Source: Kribbella jejuensis (GTDB taxonomy: Bacteria; Actinomycetota; Actinomycetes; Propionibacteriales; Kribbellaceae). From it: a DNA stretch of 64,000 nucleotides. This document shows positions 24,184 to 32,451 of the stretch, in pieces. Under the pieces are notes generated by a model. The model searched no databases. It saw only the letters and a list, made by a program, of their open reading frames with translations, and had not been told where the DNA came from. The position numbers were made by a program, and so were the translations under genes. The DNA lies in assembly GCF_006715085.1 (NCBI RefSeq), contig NZ_VFMM01000002.1, positions 1,178,001 to 1,242,000 of the forward strand, read 5' to 3'. Every line of letters begins with the position of its first letter. Position 1 is the first letter of the stretch.

Positions 24184-26331
24184 ATGAGCTACGACAAGGC
24201 AGCAGTCCGGACCGTCCTCGACCAGGCGCTGGCGGACGGCCGTACTTCGCTGAGCGCGCCCGAGGCCAAGCTCGTCGCCGACGCGTACGGCATCCCGACG
24301 CCGGGTGAAGGGCTGGCAACGACTGCCGACGGCGCCGCCGGTCTCGCGGCCGAGATCGGGTTCCCGGTGGTGCTCAAGATCGTCTCGCCGGACATCCTGC
24401 ACAAGACCGACGCCGGCGGCGTGGTGGTCGGCGTCGACTCCGAGGACGCGGCGCGGCAGGCCTATCAGCAGATCGTCGACAATGCGATGGCCTACGAACC
24501 GGGGGCCGAGATTGTCGGCGTCCAGGTACAGAAGATGCTGGTCACCGGTGGCGACGTGCAGGAAGTGATCGTCGGCGCCGTCACCGACCCGACCTTCGGC
24601 AAGGTGGTCGCGTTCGGGCTCGGCGGCGTACTCGTCGAGGTGCTGAAGGACGTCACCTTCCGGCTCGCGCCGCTGACCGCGGACGAGGCGCGGGCGATGG
24701 TCGACGGGATCGAGGCACGCGAGATGCTCGAGGGCGTCCGCGGTGCCCGGCCTGTCGATAAGCAGTTCGTCGGCGAGCTGATCAAGCGGGTGTCCGACCT
24801 GGTCACGGACTTCCCGGAGTTCGCCGAGGTGGACCTGAACCCGGTACTGGCCGGGCCGGACGGCGCCACCGCGGTCGACTTCCGGATCATCGTCGACGCC
24901 GAGGCGGCCAAGCCGGTCGAGCGGTACAGCCAGGAGCAGATCCTGACCGCGATGACCCGGATCATGAAGCCGCGCGCGGTCGCGGTGATCGGGGCGTCCA
25001 ACGAGGACGGCAAGATCGGCAACTCGGTGATGAAGAACCTGGTGAACGGCGGGTACGCCGGGGACATCTACCCGGTCAATCCTCGCGGCGGGGAGGTCCT
25101 CGGGCTGAAAGCGTTCCCCTCGGTGCTGGATGTGCCGGGAGACGTCGACGTCGCGGTGTTCGCCGTACCGGCCAAGTTCGTCGGCGCGGCGCTCGAGCAG
25201 TGCGGGCAGAAGGGGGTCGCCGGCGCGATCCTGATCCCGTCCGGGTTCGCCGAGACCGGCGAACAGGAGCTTCAGGACGAGGTCGTCGCGATCGCCCGCA
25301 AACACAACGTGCGGATCCTCGGGCCGAACATCTACGGCTACTACTACCTGCCGGAGAGCCTGTGCGCGACGTTCTGCACGCCGTACGACGTCCGCGGGTC
25401 GGTGGCGCTGTCGTCGCAGTCGGGCGGCATCGGGATGGCGATCCTCGGCTTCAGCCGGTCCAGCCGGATGGGAGTTTCCGCGATCGTTGGAGTAGGCAAC
25501 AAGGCCGACATCGACGAGGATGACCTCCTGACGTTCTTCGAGAGCGACGACAACACCAACCTGATCGCCATGCACCTTGAGGACCTGAAGGACGGCCGGG
25601 CCTTCGCCGAGACGGCGGCCCGGGTGTCCAAGCGCAAGCCGGTCGTCGTACTGAAGGCCGGCCGTACCTCCCTGGGTGCCCGCGCCGCCAGCTCGCACAC
25701 CGGCGCGCTGGCCGGCAACGACAAGGTGTACGACGACATCCTCAAGCAGAGCGGCGTGGTCCGCGCGCCGGGGCTGAACGAGATGCTCCAGTACGCCCGC
25801 GGGATCCCGCTGCTGCCGACGCCGAAGGGCGAGAACGTCGTGATCATCACCGGCGCTGGCGGTTCCGGCGTACTGCTGTCGGACGCCTGTGCGGACGCCG
25901 GTCTGACGCTGATGGACATCCCCGACGACCTGGACGCGGCGTTTCGGGAGTTCATCCCGCCGTTCGGCGCGGCCGGCAACCCGGTCGACATCACCGGCGG
26001 CGAACCACCCTCGACGTACCGGAACACGATCGCGCTCGGGCTGTCCGACGAGCGGATCCACGCGCTCATCCTGGGCTACTGGCACACGATCGTGACGCCG
26101 CCGATGGTGTTCGCGGAGCTGGTCGCCGACGTCGTCGAGGAGTTCCGGGCCAAGGGCATCGACAAGCCCGTGGTCGCCTCGCTGTCCGGCGACGTCGAGG
26201 TCGAGGCGGCGTCGCAGTACCTGTTCGACCACGGTGTGGTCGCGTACCCGTACACCACCGAGACCCCGGTCCAGGTTCTCGGTGCGAAGTACCGCTGGGC
26301 CCGCAACGCCGGCCCGCTGGGCCACCGTTGA
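24184..26331 (+). CDS. ADP-forming acyl-CoA ligase (acetate--CoA ligase family)
   Basis: A 715-residue single-chain NDP-forming ligase. The ATP-grasp domain comes first (residues 1-230: GFPVVLKIVSPDILHKTDAG, VDLNPVLAGPDG). A CoA-binding domain follows (about 250-345: KPRAVAVIGASNEDGKIGNS), then the ligase domains with the phosphohistidine motif SSHTGALAGN near residue 500. The usual order in this family is the reverse, so this is the permuted form. It couples ATP cleavage to acyl-CoA synthesis or the reverse. GGAGAG precedes ATG 24184, 13 bp after frc. Confidence 0.82.
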   Translation: MSYDKAAVRTVLDQALADGRTSLSAPEAKLVADAYGIPTPGEGLATTADGAAGLAAEIGFPVVLKIVSPDILHKTDAGGVVVGVDSEDAARQAYQQIVDNAMAYEPGAEIVGVQVQKMLVTGGDVQEVIVGAVTDPTFGKVVAFGLGGVLVEVLKDVTFRLAPLTADEARAMVDGIEAREMLEGVRGARPVDKQFVGELIKRVSDLVTDFPEFAEVDLNPVLAGPDGATAVDFRIIVDAEAAKPVERYSQEQILTAMTRIMKPRAVAVIGASNEDGKIGNSVMKNLVNGGYAGDIYPVNPRGGEVLGLKAFPSVLDVPGDVDVAVFAVPAKFVGAALEQCGQKGVAGAILIPSGFAETGEQELQDEVVAIARKHNVRILGPNIYGYYYLPESLCATFCTPYDVRGSVALSSQSGGIGMAILGFSRSSRMGVSAIVGVGNKADIDEDDLLTFFESDDNTNLIAMHLEDLKDGRAFAETAARVSKRKPVVVLKAGRTSLGARAASSHTGALAGNDKVYDDILKQSGVVRAPGLNEMLQYARGIPLLPTPKGENVVIITGAGGSGVLLSDACADAGLTLMDIPDDLDAAFREFIPPFGAAGNPVDITGGEPPSTYRNTIALGLSDERIHALILGYWHTIVTPPMVFAELVADVVEEFRAKGIDKPVVASLSGDVEVEAASQYLFDHGVVAYPYTTETPVQVLGAKYRWARNAGPLGHR

Positions 26332-26404
26332 TCTTCGGCTGATTGGAGGAGTACGGCGCGGGGGAGTAACCATCGCTAGTTGGCGTCGAACTAAGGAGTC
26401 CGCC

Positions 26405-27907
26405 TTGGACGTCACGAGCAAGACCTCAGAAGTACCCGAAGAACCGGCGGCCGCGGTCACCGAGAAGGTCTGGAAGGCCGGCCGGCTCGAACCGATGCCG
26501 ATCCGGAAACTTCCGGACGCACCACCCTCCCTGCACATCCTCGGCCCGACCGTGTTCCTGGTCGCGCTCGGTGTGGGCATGGGGGAGTCGTACATGTGGC
26601 CCCGGCTCGTCCTGGTGTTCGGGCCGGACATCCGCTGGTTGTTCATGGTCGGTGTCACGCTGCAGGCCTTCGTGCTGCTGGAGATGGCGCGGTACGCGAT
26701 GGCCACCGGGGAGAGCATCTTCTTCGGCGCGGCCCGGATCTTCAAACCGCTGATGTGGTTCTTCTACGCGGCCGCGATCCTGATCTACATGTGGCCGGGC
26801 CATCTGTCCGCGGGCGCGGCCGCCTTCGAGGAGATCACCGGCATACCCTGGCAGGTCACCGCGTGCGTGGCTCTGGTGTTCGTCGGTGTGCTGTTCAGTC
26901 TGTTGTCGGTGATCTACAACTTCCTCGAGAAACTGCTGGGCCTGCTGATCGGGCTGCTGGTCGTCGGTACGTCGGTGATCGCGGCGATCGTCGGCAGCTG
27001 GGACGACCTCGGCCGGACGCTGGCCGGGATGTTCGCGTTCGGGTACTTCCCCCACGAGGCGATGACGTCGGCCTGGTTCCCGGTGGTGGTCGGCTCGATC
27101 GCGTTCGCCGGGCCCTCCGGGATGCAGCAGATGTGGTATACGCTGCAGCTGCGCGACAGCGGCGCCGGCATGGGCGCGCACATCCCGAAGATCCGCGGGC
27201 TGCGTGCCTCGGCTTCGGGTGAGGCCGAGTCGATGCCGTCGCGCGGGTTCATGTTCGACACCGAGGACCCCGCCGAGATGGCCAAATGGAAGGGCTGGCG
27301 CAAGTGGGTCACGTTCGACGCGATCCTGCTCTTCTGGGGCATCACGATGCTGGTCACGATCTCGTTCACCGTGCTCGCGATGTCGGCGGCGCGGGAGAAC
27401 CCGAACGTCGCGTCGCTGATCGAGGGCGGTGACCGGGAAGCTGCATTGAAGGCGATGTCGGACGCGTTCGCGTCGGCCGGGTCGCCGATCCTCGGGACGC
27501 TGTTCTTCGCGTTCATCGCGCTGATCGGGCTGAACGCGACGCTGGGTCTGTTCGACTCGTTCTCGCGCGGCCAGGCGGACATGACGTACTACTTCGTGCC
27601 GGGTGCGAAGCGGTTCTCGATGTCGCGGCTGTACGCCGGGTTCCTGTGGGGCGTGATCCTGTTCGGCATCCTGATCCTGCTGTTCGGGCCGGCCGACGGT
27701 CCCGCGGGGATCCTCGACACGCTGGCGTTCCTGTCGACGTTCGCGATGGGCGCGTACTGCATCGTGCTGCTGCTCACGAACAACCGGCTGCTGCCCAAGA
27801 AGATCCGTCCCGGCCCGGTGCGGAACGTGATCATCGGGTTCGGCGCGGTGTTCTACCTCGGCATGCTGTTCTACTGCCTCTTCCGCTTCGGCGTGGCAGT
27901 GGGCTGA
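26405..27907 (+). CDS. Nramp-related membrane transporter lacking the metal motif
   Basis: A 500-residue protein with about 11 hydrophobic helices. TTG 26405 is taken as the start because AAGGAG lies six bases before it. The fold looks like Nramp (APC superfamily), but the TM1 metal motif DPGN is replaced by GVGMGESYMWPRL, and TM6 has PSGMQQMWYTLQLRD rather than the Met-Pro-His site. A metal ion is therefore unlikely to be the substrate. Being last but one in the CoA operon, it may carry an organic acid. This divergent clade is poorly characterised. Confidence 0.7.
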   Translation: MDVTSKTSEVPEEPAAAVTEKVWKAGRLEPMPIRKLPDAPPSLHILGPTVFLVALGVGMGESYMWPRLVLVFGPDIRWLFMVGVTLQAFVLLEMARYAMATGESIFFGAARIFKPLMWFFYAAAILIYMWPGHLSAGAAAFEEITGIPWQVTACVALVFVGVLFSLLSVIYNFLEKLLGLLIGLLVVGTSVIAAIVGSWDDLGRTLAGMFAFGYFPHEAMTSAWFPVVVGSIAFAGPSGMQQMWYTLQLRDSGAGMGAHIPKIRGLRASASGEAESMPSRGFMFDTEDPAEMAKWKGWRKWVTFDAILLFWGITMLVTISFTVLAMSAARENPNVASLIEGGDREAALKAMSDAFASAGSPILGTLFFAFIALIGLNATLGLFDSFSRGQADMTYYFVPGAKRFSMSRLYAGFLWGVILFGILILLFGPADGPAGILDTLAFLSTFAMGAYCIVLLLTNNRLLPKKIRPGPVRNVIIGFGAVFYLGMLFYCLFRFGVAVG

Positions 27908-27908
27908 C

Positions 27909-28352
27909 ATGAAACAACTAGCGCAGTACTGCGTCCCGGCCGCCACGGTCGGCGCCGCCGCAGGACTCGTCGCCGGTGGACTGGCCGCATTCGTCGGCCA
28001 GCCCGCCGGGTGGGCGATCCTCACCGGTCTCGGTCTCGGCGTACCGCTGATCGTCTTCGGATCCGGGTACTCCGTACTCGTTGCCCTCCGCAAGGTCCCC
28101 GCCGGGGTGTTCGCTCCGGCGGCGGTCTACTGGTTGATCGCGTTTCCTCTCGCGCTTCTCATCCACGCGATCGTGACGGAATGGGTGGTCACCGGTACGC
28201 CCGGTTTGCCCGCGGAGCCGTGGAAGTTCCTTGCTTTTCGGGCGCTCTTGAGCATGGGTTTCGCCATCGGCTTCCTCTGGATGCACGACCAGGTAGCCCG
28301 CTTCTACTGGCCCCACCTCCTCAAAACCAACCCCTACCTCACCAAACCCTGA
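27909..28352 (+). CDS. four-helix membrane protein of unknown function
   Basis: A 147-residue protein starting one base after the Nramp-like stop, so co-translated. Four hydrophobic segments (about residues 9-30, 34-58, 67-88 and 108-126) are followed by a short polar tail (RFYWPHLLKTNPYLTKP). No known family recognised. Tight coupling suggests an accessory subunit of the preceding carrier. A strong terminator follows directly. Confidence 0.65.
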   Translation: MKQLAQYCVPAATVGAAAGLVAGGLAAFVGQPAGWAILTGLGLGVPLIVFGSGYSVLVALRKVPAGVFAPAAVYWLIAFPLALLIHAIVTEWVVTGTPGLPAEPWKFLAFRALLSMGFAIGFLWMHDQVARFYWPHLLKTNPYLTKP

Positions 28353-28356
28353 CCAA

Positions 28357-28382
28357 GGCCCGCACCCACCTGGGTGCGGGCC
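28357..28382 (+). terminator. terminator ending the CoA/ThDP operon
   Basis: GGCCCGCACCCA and TGGGTGCGGGCC form a near-perfect 12-bp stem with a minimal loop, five bases past the last stop codon. The following run is A-rich rather than T-rich. Confidence 0.65.
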
Positions 28383-28384
28383 AA

Positions 28385-29345
28385 AGGTCACCGCATCGCA
28401 GACGAAAGGACACCGCTTCGCGGCGGCTGTCTTGTCACCGCCTTCGGCGGGTGCGCGTCGCGTGCTGTGGGTGGTTGTGTTCGGCGTCGGGTGCTGCGCC
28501 GCACGGGTGAAAGGTCACCGCTTCGCGGTGGCTGTCTGTTGCCGCCTTCGGCGGGTGCGCATCCGGTGGTGAGGGTGGTCGTGTTCGGCGTCGGGTGCTG
28601 TGCCGCCGGTGAAATGTCACCGCTTCGCGGAGGCTGTCTTGTTGCCGCCTTCGGCGGGTGCGCGTCCTGGGGTGGAGATGGTTGCGCCGGCGCCGCGTCC
28701 CGCTCCGCGCCGGTGAAAGGTCACCGCTTCGCAGTGGCTGTCTTGTTGCCGCCTTCGGCGAGTGCGCATCCCGTGGTGAAGGTCGTTGCGCCCGGCGCCG
28801 GGTGCTGCGCCGCGCGGGTGACGCGCCACAGCTTCGCGGTGGCAGTCTGCTGCCGGCTTCGCCGGGACTGGTCATGGGATGCAGGTGGTTGCGCAGCTGA
28901 AAGATCACCACGGCGACCGGGCATACCCAATGGGGTCTGGAGACAAGCTATAGCTTGTTCCCAGACCCCACTACATGTCCCTACGCGGTGGCTGCCCAGT
29001 GCCGCCATCGGCCGTGGGTGCGCATACGCGGTGGAGATGATTGCGCCGGCGCGGGGTCTCGCTCCGCACAGCTGAAAGGTCACCGCTTCGCGGCGGCTGG
29101 CTTTTGCCGCCTCCGGCGGGTGCGCATCCCGTGGTGAGGACGGTTGTGTTCGGCGTCGGATGCTGCGCCGCACGGGTGAAAGGTCACCGCTTCGCGGCGG
29201 TTGTCTTATGCCGCCTTCGGCGGGTGCGCGTCCAGTGGTGAGGACGGTTGTTTTCGGCGTCGTCTGCTGCGCCGCACGTGGAAGGTCACCGCTTCGCGGT
29301 GGCTGGCTATTGCCGCCTTCGGCGGGTGCGCGTCCGTGGTGGAGG
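28385..29345. repeat. imperfect tandem array, about nine copies of a 102-104-bp unit
   Basis: The phrase AAAGGTCACCGCTTCGCGG recurs with aaggtc starting at 28511, 28613, 28717, 28821 (degenerate), 29076, 29180 and 29282, with a partial copy at 28385-28430 and a worn copy near 28975. Each unit holds two small inverted repeats with TTC loops (CCGCTTCGCGG and CCGCCTTCGGCGG) and a GTTCGGCGTCGGGTGCTGC stretch. Open frames across it are by-products of base composition and repetition. Function unknown. It fills most of the 1.1-kb gap before the GntR gene. Confidence 0.85.
28931..28970. repeat. 40-bp palindrome inside the tandem array
   Basis: Arms of 20 bases (28931-28950 and 28951-28970) match at 18 of 20 positions and meet at AGCTATAGCT. 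It lies between a degenerate and a worn unit of the array and is not part of the repeat consensus. It would form a long cruciform or hairpin. Confidence 0.85.
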
Positions 29346-29451
29346 TGGGTGTGGTCGGCGCCAGGTGCTGGCCTACGGCGCCGGTGGTGTTGGCCGGCGT
29401 CGACGAGGAGTCGGTCGAACGCTCCGCCTGCCCGGGGCGTGGGTATCGGAC

Positions 29452-30201
29452 CTAGCTAGTACGACGACGGCGTCTGGGGGTGGGGTCAGGGGTTTCGGGA
29501 GCGGGATCGGCGGACTGGAGGTCGTGGTAGGCCTTGCGGGTGTGTTCGGTGTGTTCTCGCATGATTTGGGCGGCCTTGTCTTCGTCGCCTTCGCTGATGG
29601 CCTTGACGAGGCGGCTGTGTTCGCGCCACGACGCCGCGCCGCGGACGGGTGCCACCGGGGTGTAGTACCAGCGGACGCGGCGGTCGACCTGGGCGGCGAA
29701 GTCGACGAGGAAACGGTTGCCGGACATCTGGGTGATCAGGCTGTGGAGTTCGCCGTTGGTGCGGACCGTGCCGTCGATGTCGCCGGCCTCCTGGTACGCG
29801 GTGCCGACCTTGAGGAGGTCGCGCAGCTTCGCGAGGTCCTCCTTCGACGCGTGCCGGGCGGCCAGGCGGGCGGACTCGGACTCCAGGGCGGCGCGGGCCG
29901 CGAGCAGTTGATCGACCTCGTCCTCGGCGGGGACGTGCACCATCGCGCCGAACCCGGGGCGCAGGTCCACCCAGCCCTCGTTGTTCAGCCGCTGCAGGGC
30001 CTCGCGGACCGGCTGGCGGGAGACGCCGAGCAGTTCGGCGAGCTCGACCTCGACCAGGTGCCGGCCGCGCTCGAGGGTACCGTCGATGATCATCTCGGTG
30101 AGGGCCTCGTACACCGACTCGCGCAGCGGCTGCGGCCGCTTGACGTGCCGCGTGCCCGCCGGTTCCGCGCCCGCCCCTGGCCCCGCACTGATCGTCGTCA
30201 T
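29452..30201 (-). CDS. GntR-family regulator, FCD (FadR-like) subgroup
   Basis: A 249-residue repressor-type protein. The winged helix-turn-helix is LRESVYEALTEMIIDGTLER then LAELLGVSRQPVREALQRLN. The FCD effector domain (about residues 100-220) shows the metal-ligand pattern (AALESESARLAARH, TNGELHSLI, EHSRLVKAISEGD, REHTEHTRKAY). The C-terminal tail is proline- and arginine-rich. FCD regulators respond to small carboxylates or acyl-CoAs, which suits the neighbouring genes. ATG 30201 follows GGAAGGGACC. A perfect 35-bp palindrome just upstream is its probable own operator. Confidence 0.85.
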   Translation of the reverse strand: MTTISAGPGAGAEPAGTRHVKRPQPLRESVYEALTEMIIDGTLERGRHLVEVELAELLGVSRQPVREALQRLNNEGWVDLRPGFGAMVHVPAEDEVDQLLAARAALESESARLAARHASKEDLAKLRDLLKVGTAYQEAGDIDGTVRTNGELHSLITQMSGNRFLVDFAAQVDRRVRWYYTPVAPVRGAASWREHSRLVKAISEGDEDKAAQIMREHTEHTRKAYHDLQSADPAPETPDPTPRRRRRTS

Positions 30202-30224
30202 GAGGTCCCTTCCGGTCCTACAGT

Positions 30225-30259
30225 CATGGCACTTGGTAGACAGTCTACCAAGTGCCATG
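30225..30259. promoter_or_regulatory. perfect 35-bp palindrome, probable GntR operator
   Basis: Two 17-base arms (30225-30241 and 30243-30259) are exact inverse copies around a single A, with core TTGGTAGACAGTCTACCAA. The TGGT...ACCA ends fit FadR/FCD-type sites. It lies 24 bp upstream of the GntR start and 16 bp past the stop of the small protein gene. Confidence 0.8.
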
Positions 30260-30274
30260 GGTTGTCCTAGCTAT

Positions 30275-30424
30275 TCAGGCCGCCGACTCCTCGACATCGT
30301 CCCGGACATCGTGGCCGGTCAGCTCGGCGAGCTCCAGGTCGAGCGCGTCCAGCTCCTGCAACTCCGGAGCATCCGGGAACTGCGGCCGGGCCGCCAACGC
30401 ACCGAACCTACGCGTGAAGATCAT
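30275..30424 (-). CDS. 49-residue acidic protein of unknown function
   Basis: ATG 30424 is preceded by GAGAGGTGG at good spacing. The peptide starts MIFTRRFGALAARPQFPDAP and continues with ELQELDALDLELAELTGHDV, so it has a basic, aromatic N-terminus and a strongly acidic second half. It has no membrane segment or cysteine. The site CTGTATACATTC lies about 30 bp upstream. It stands alone between the GntR operator and the LysR gene on the same strand. I do not recognise it. Confidence 0.55.
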   Translation of the reverse strand: MIFTRRFGALAARPQFPDAPELQELDALDLELAELTGHDVRDDVEESAA

Positions 30425-30450
30425 GTCCACCTCTCATTGAATTCTGGCTT

Positions 30451-30466
30451 CTGTATACATTCAATC
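30451..30466 (-). promoter_or_regulatory. CTGTATACATTCAATC motif upstream of the 49-aa gene
   Basis: Contains the palindrome TGTATACA, a common core of GntR-family sites, and resembles the CTGTATGCAATC motif at 14703. A second GTATAC copy precedes the LysR gene at 31559. Confidence 0.4.
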
Positions 30467-30557
30467 AGCCGAATTGACCAGTTATGCCCCGGTCTCACGT
30501 GATCCCGCTTACACCCGCCCAGGCAGCGAAGCTGAAGGGACTTCCACCATCGCCGGA

Positions 30558-31529
30558 TCAGGCGCCGGCGGTCAAAGACTTGCTTGCTATGTCGAGATAG
30601 CCGGAATCCATCAGATGTACGTCGAGCAGATCGTCGAGCGCTTTCTGTACTCCGGCCTGCCGCGCCACGTCGAGCAGTGCACGCGCCTGCACCGGCTCGG
30701 GGCTGCGTGCCGCGATCACGAGACCGACCCGCGGCCCGTTCGCCGGCCGCTTCAGTGGTACGACACGCATCCCGTCCGGTACGCCGAACATGTGCAGCCA
30801 CGCGTGCGAGATCACCGTCGACCAATGGTTGCCGTGCAGGTGGCTGTACAGGCCCGAGACCGTGTCGCTCTCGATCGACGGTCTGGCGGTGGCCCCGTCG
30901 TCGGTGAAGTACCCGTTCATGATCCGGCGGTTGCGCATGTCCGGAGACAGCAGGCAGAGCGGCAGTTCCGCGACCTGCGCCCACGTCGCCATCGGCAGAT
31001 CGGCGAGCGCGCTGTGTTTCGGCGTCAGCAGCAGGTACCGCTCCTCGTACAGCGGCGTCTTGCGTACCTGGCCGAGCGTGTCGTCGTCGAGGTATGTCAT
31101 CGCGACGTCGAGATCGAACTCGGCCAACTTGTGGGTGATGTCGCGCGACGAGAGCGACTCGAGTGTGACGCGCGCGTTCGGGTGCCGCGCGCAGAACGGT
31201 GTGGTGAGCAGCGAGATGACCGGCATCGCGGTCGGGATCGCCCCGAGCCGGAGCGTGCCCGTCAAACCACCGCGCATCATCGACAGTTCGTGCCGGAGCG
31301 CGTCCTGCTCGGCGAGGATCCGCTGCGCCCACAGCAGCACCCGCTCGCCCTCAGGCGTCAGGCCCTCGAACCGGCGGCCGCGGCGCACGATCGGTACGTC
31401 GAGTTCCTGCTCGAGCTTGCGGATCGCGGCGGACAGCGACGGCTGCGAGACGTAACAGGCGTCCGCCGCCCGGGCGAAGTGCTTCTCCCGGGCGAGGGCG
31501 ACGAGGTACTCCAGCTGACGGAGCAGCAT
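30558..31529 (-). CDS. LysR-family transcriptional regulator
   Basis: A 323-residue regulator. The N-terminal HTH is LRQLEYLVALAREKHFARAA and CYVSQPSLSAAIRKLEQELD; the effector domain begins at about TGTLRLGAIPTAMPVISLL. ATG 31529 is taken as the start because the family begins M-x-L-R-Q-L-E-Y; upstream codons add non-conserved residues. The sequence is of the type seen next to formate dehydrogenase and one-carbon genes, which would suit an oxalate/formate island, but that link is an inference. A GTATAC site lies about 30 bp upstream. Confidence 0.82.
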   Translation of the reverse strand: MLLRQLEYLVALAREKHFARAADACYVSQPSLSAAIRKLEQELDVPIVRRGRRFEGLTPEGERVLLWAQRILAEQDALRHELSMMRGGLTGTLRLGAIPTAMPVISLLTTPFCARHPNARVTLESLSSRDITHKLAEFDLDVAMTYLDDDTLGQVRKTPLYEERYLLLTPKHSALADLPMATWAQVAELPLCLLSPDMRNRRIMNGYFTDDGATARPSIESDTVSGLYSHLHGNHWSTVISHAWLHMFGVPDGMRVVPLKRPANGPRVGLVIAARSPEPVQARALLDVARQAGVQKALDDLLDVHLMDSGYLDIASKSLTAGA

Positions 31530-31557
31530 CAAGGCGCCGAATGCCGTGTGCAGTCGC

Positions 31558-31575
31558 CCGTATACATAATCCAAC
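31558..31575. promoter_or_regulatory. GTATAC site between LysR and hydrolase genes
   Basis: CCGTATACATAATCCAAC lies about 30 bp upstream of the LysR start, sharing GTATACAT with the site at 30453. It may be an autoregulatory or shared operator. Confidence 0.35.
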
Positions 31576-31683
31576 TGTAGTGAGCCCGCGCCGGCTCCGG
31601 AAGATCTCGAATGTGAGCTGGATCACATCATGTCTGCCTGACGGCAGCTCGTTCGACGGTCTGTCAGAGAGAGGAGTTAGCTG

Positions 31684-32451
31684 ATGGAGAAGGTCGTTTC
31701 GAAGGACGGCACCGAGCTCGCGTACGACGTGACCGGTAGCGGGCCGGGGCTGGTACTGATCGCCGGGGCATTCACCGGCCGCGCGTACTTCACGGAGTAC
31801 GCCGAGGCGCTGTCGTCGGCGTACACGGTGGTCAACTACGACCGGCGCGGGCGCGGCGACTCCGGTGACACTGCGCCGTACGCCGTGGAGCGTGAGTGGG
31901 AGGATCTGGACGCAGTGCGGTCGGCCACTGACGCTCGGTATGCGTGTGCATTCTCGTCAGGGGTCATGGTGCTGCTCCAGGCAGGCCTGCCGTTCGAGAA
32001 GCAGGTGGTCGTCGAGCCGCCGTTCCGCGTCGAGGGCGCACCGCCGGTGCCGGAGAGGTACGTCGAGCGGCTACAGGAGTACGTGGCCGCTGGGAACCCT
32101 GGTGGTGCGGCCGAGCTGTTCATGGTGGAGGCAGTCGGTCAGCCGCGGGAGGTGGTCGACCAGATCCGCCAAACGCCCATGTGGTCCGGTATGGAGGCCA
32201 TGGCGCCCACACTGCTGTACGACGCACTTCAGATGCGGGACAGCGCCGTACCGACAGAGCTTCTCGCGTCTGTCGACGTACCGACGCTCGGGCTCTACAG
32301 CAACGCCAGCCCGGAGTGGCTGCAGCGGTCGGTGCGCGAGACGGTGGCTGCCCTGCCGCACGGCACTGTGGACGGTCATGACGGCACTTTCCACACGTTG
32401 CCCCCGGAGACGCTGGCGAAGGCCCTGACGAGCTACCTGACCACTAGCTGA
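31684..32451 (+). CDS. alpha/beta-fold hydrolase
   Basis: A 255-residue protein: KDGTELAYDVTGSGPGLVLI, oxyanion region AGAFTGRAYF, VVNYDRRGRGDSGD, and a nucleophile elbow AFSSG with Ser91. The first glycine of the usual G-x-S-x-G is alanine. A histidine near residue 235 (DGHDGTFHTLPPE) completes a plausible triad. GAGAGGAG precedes ATG 31684. The substrate is unknown. It is divergent from the LysR gene and its stop overlaps the convergent acyltransferase gene by 19 bases. Confidence 0.8.
   Translation: MEKVVSKDGTELAYDVTGSGPGLVLIAGAFTGRAYFTEYAEALSSAYTVVNYDRRGRGDSGDTAPYAVEREWEDLDAVRSATDARYACAFSSGVMVLLQAGLPFEKQVVVEPPFRVEGAPPVPERYVERLQEYVAAGNPGGAAELFMVEAVGQPREVVDQIRQTPMWSGMEAMAPTLLYDALQMRDSAVPTELLASVDVPTLGLYSNASPEWLQRSVRETVAALPHGTVDGHDGTFHTLPPETLAKALTSYLTTS

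Noticed and set aside
24040..26745. 901-residue minus-strand open frame
   Set aside because: Antisense to the ADP-forming ligase and Nramp-like gene, which both have clear domains, starts and ribosome sites.
26405..27907. Calling the Nramp-like gene mntH
   Set aside because: The DPGN motif and TM6 metal residues needed for Mn/Fe transport are not visible.
28385..29345. CRISPR array
   Set aside because: Units are about 103 bp, diverge along their whole length, have no unique spacers of constant size, and no cas gene is in the window.
28374..29455. Open frames of 60-230 residues across the 103-bp array
   Set aside because: Repeated peptide units arise from the tandem DNA in every phase. No start has a consistent ribosome site and no frame spans the array.
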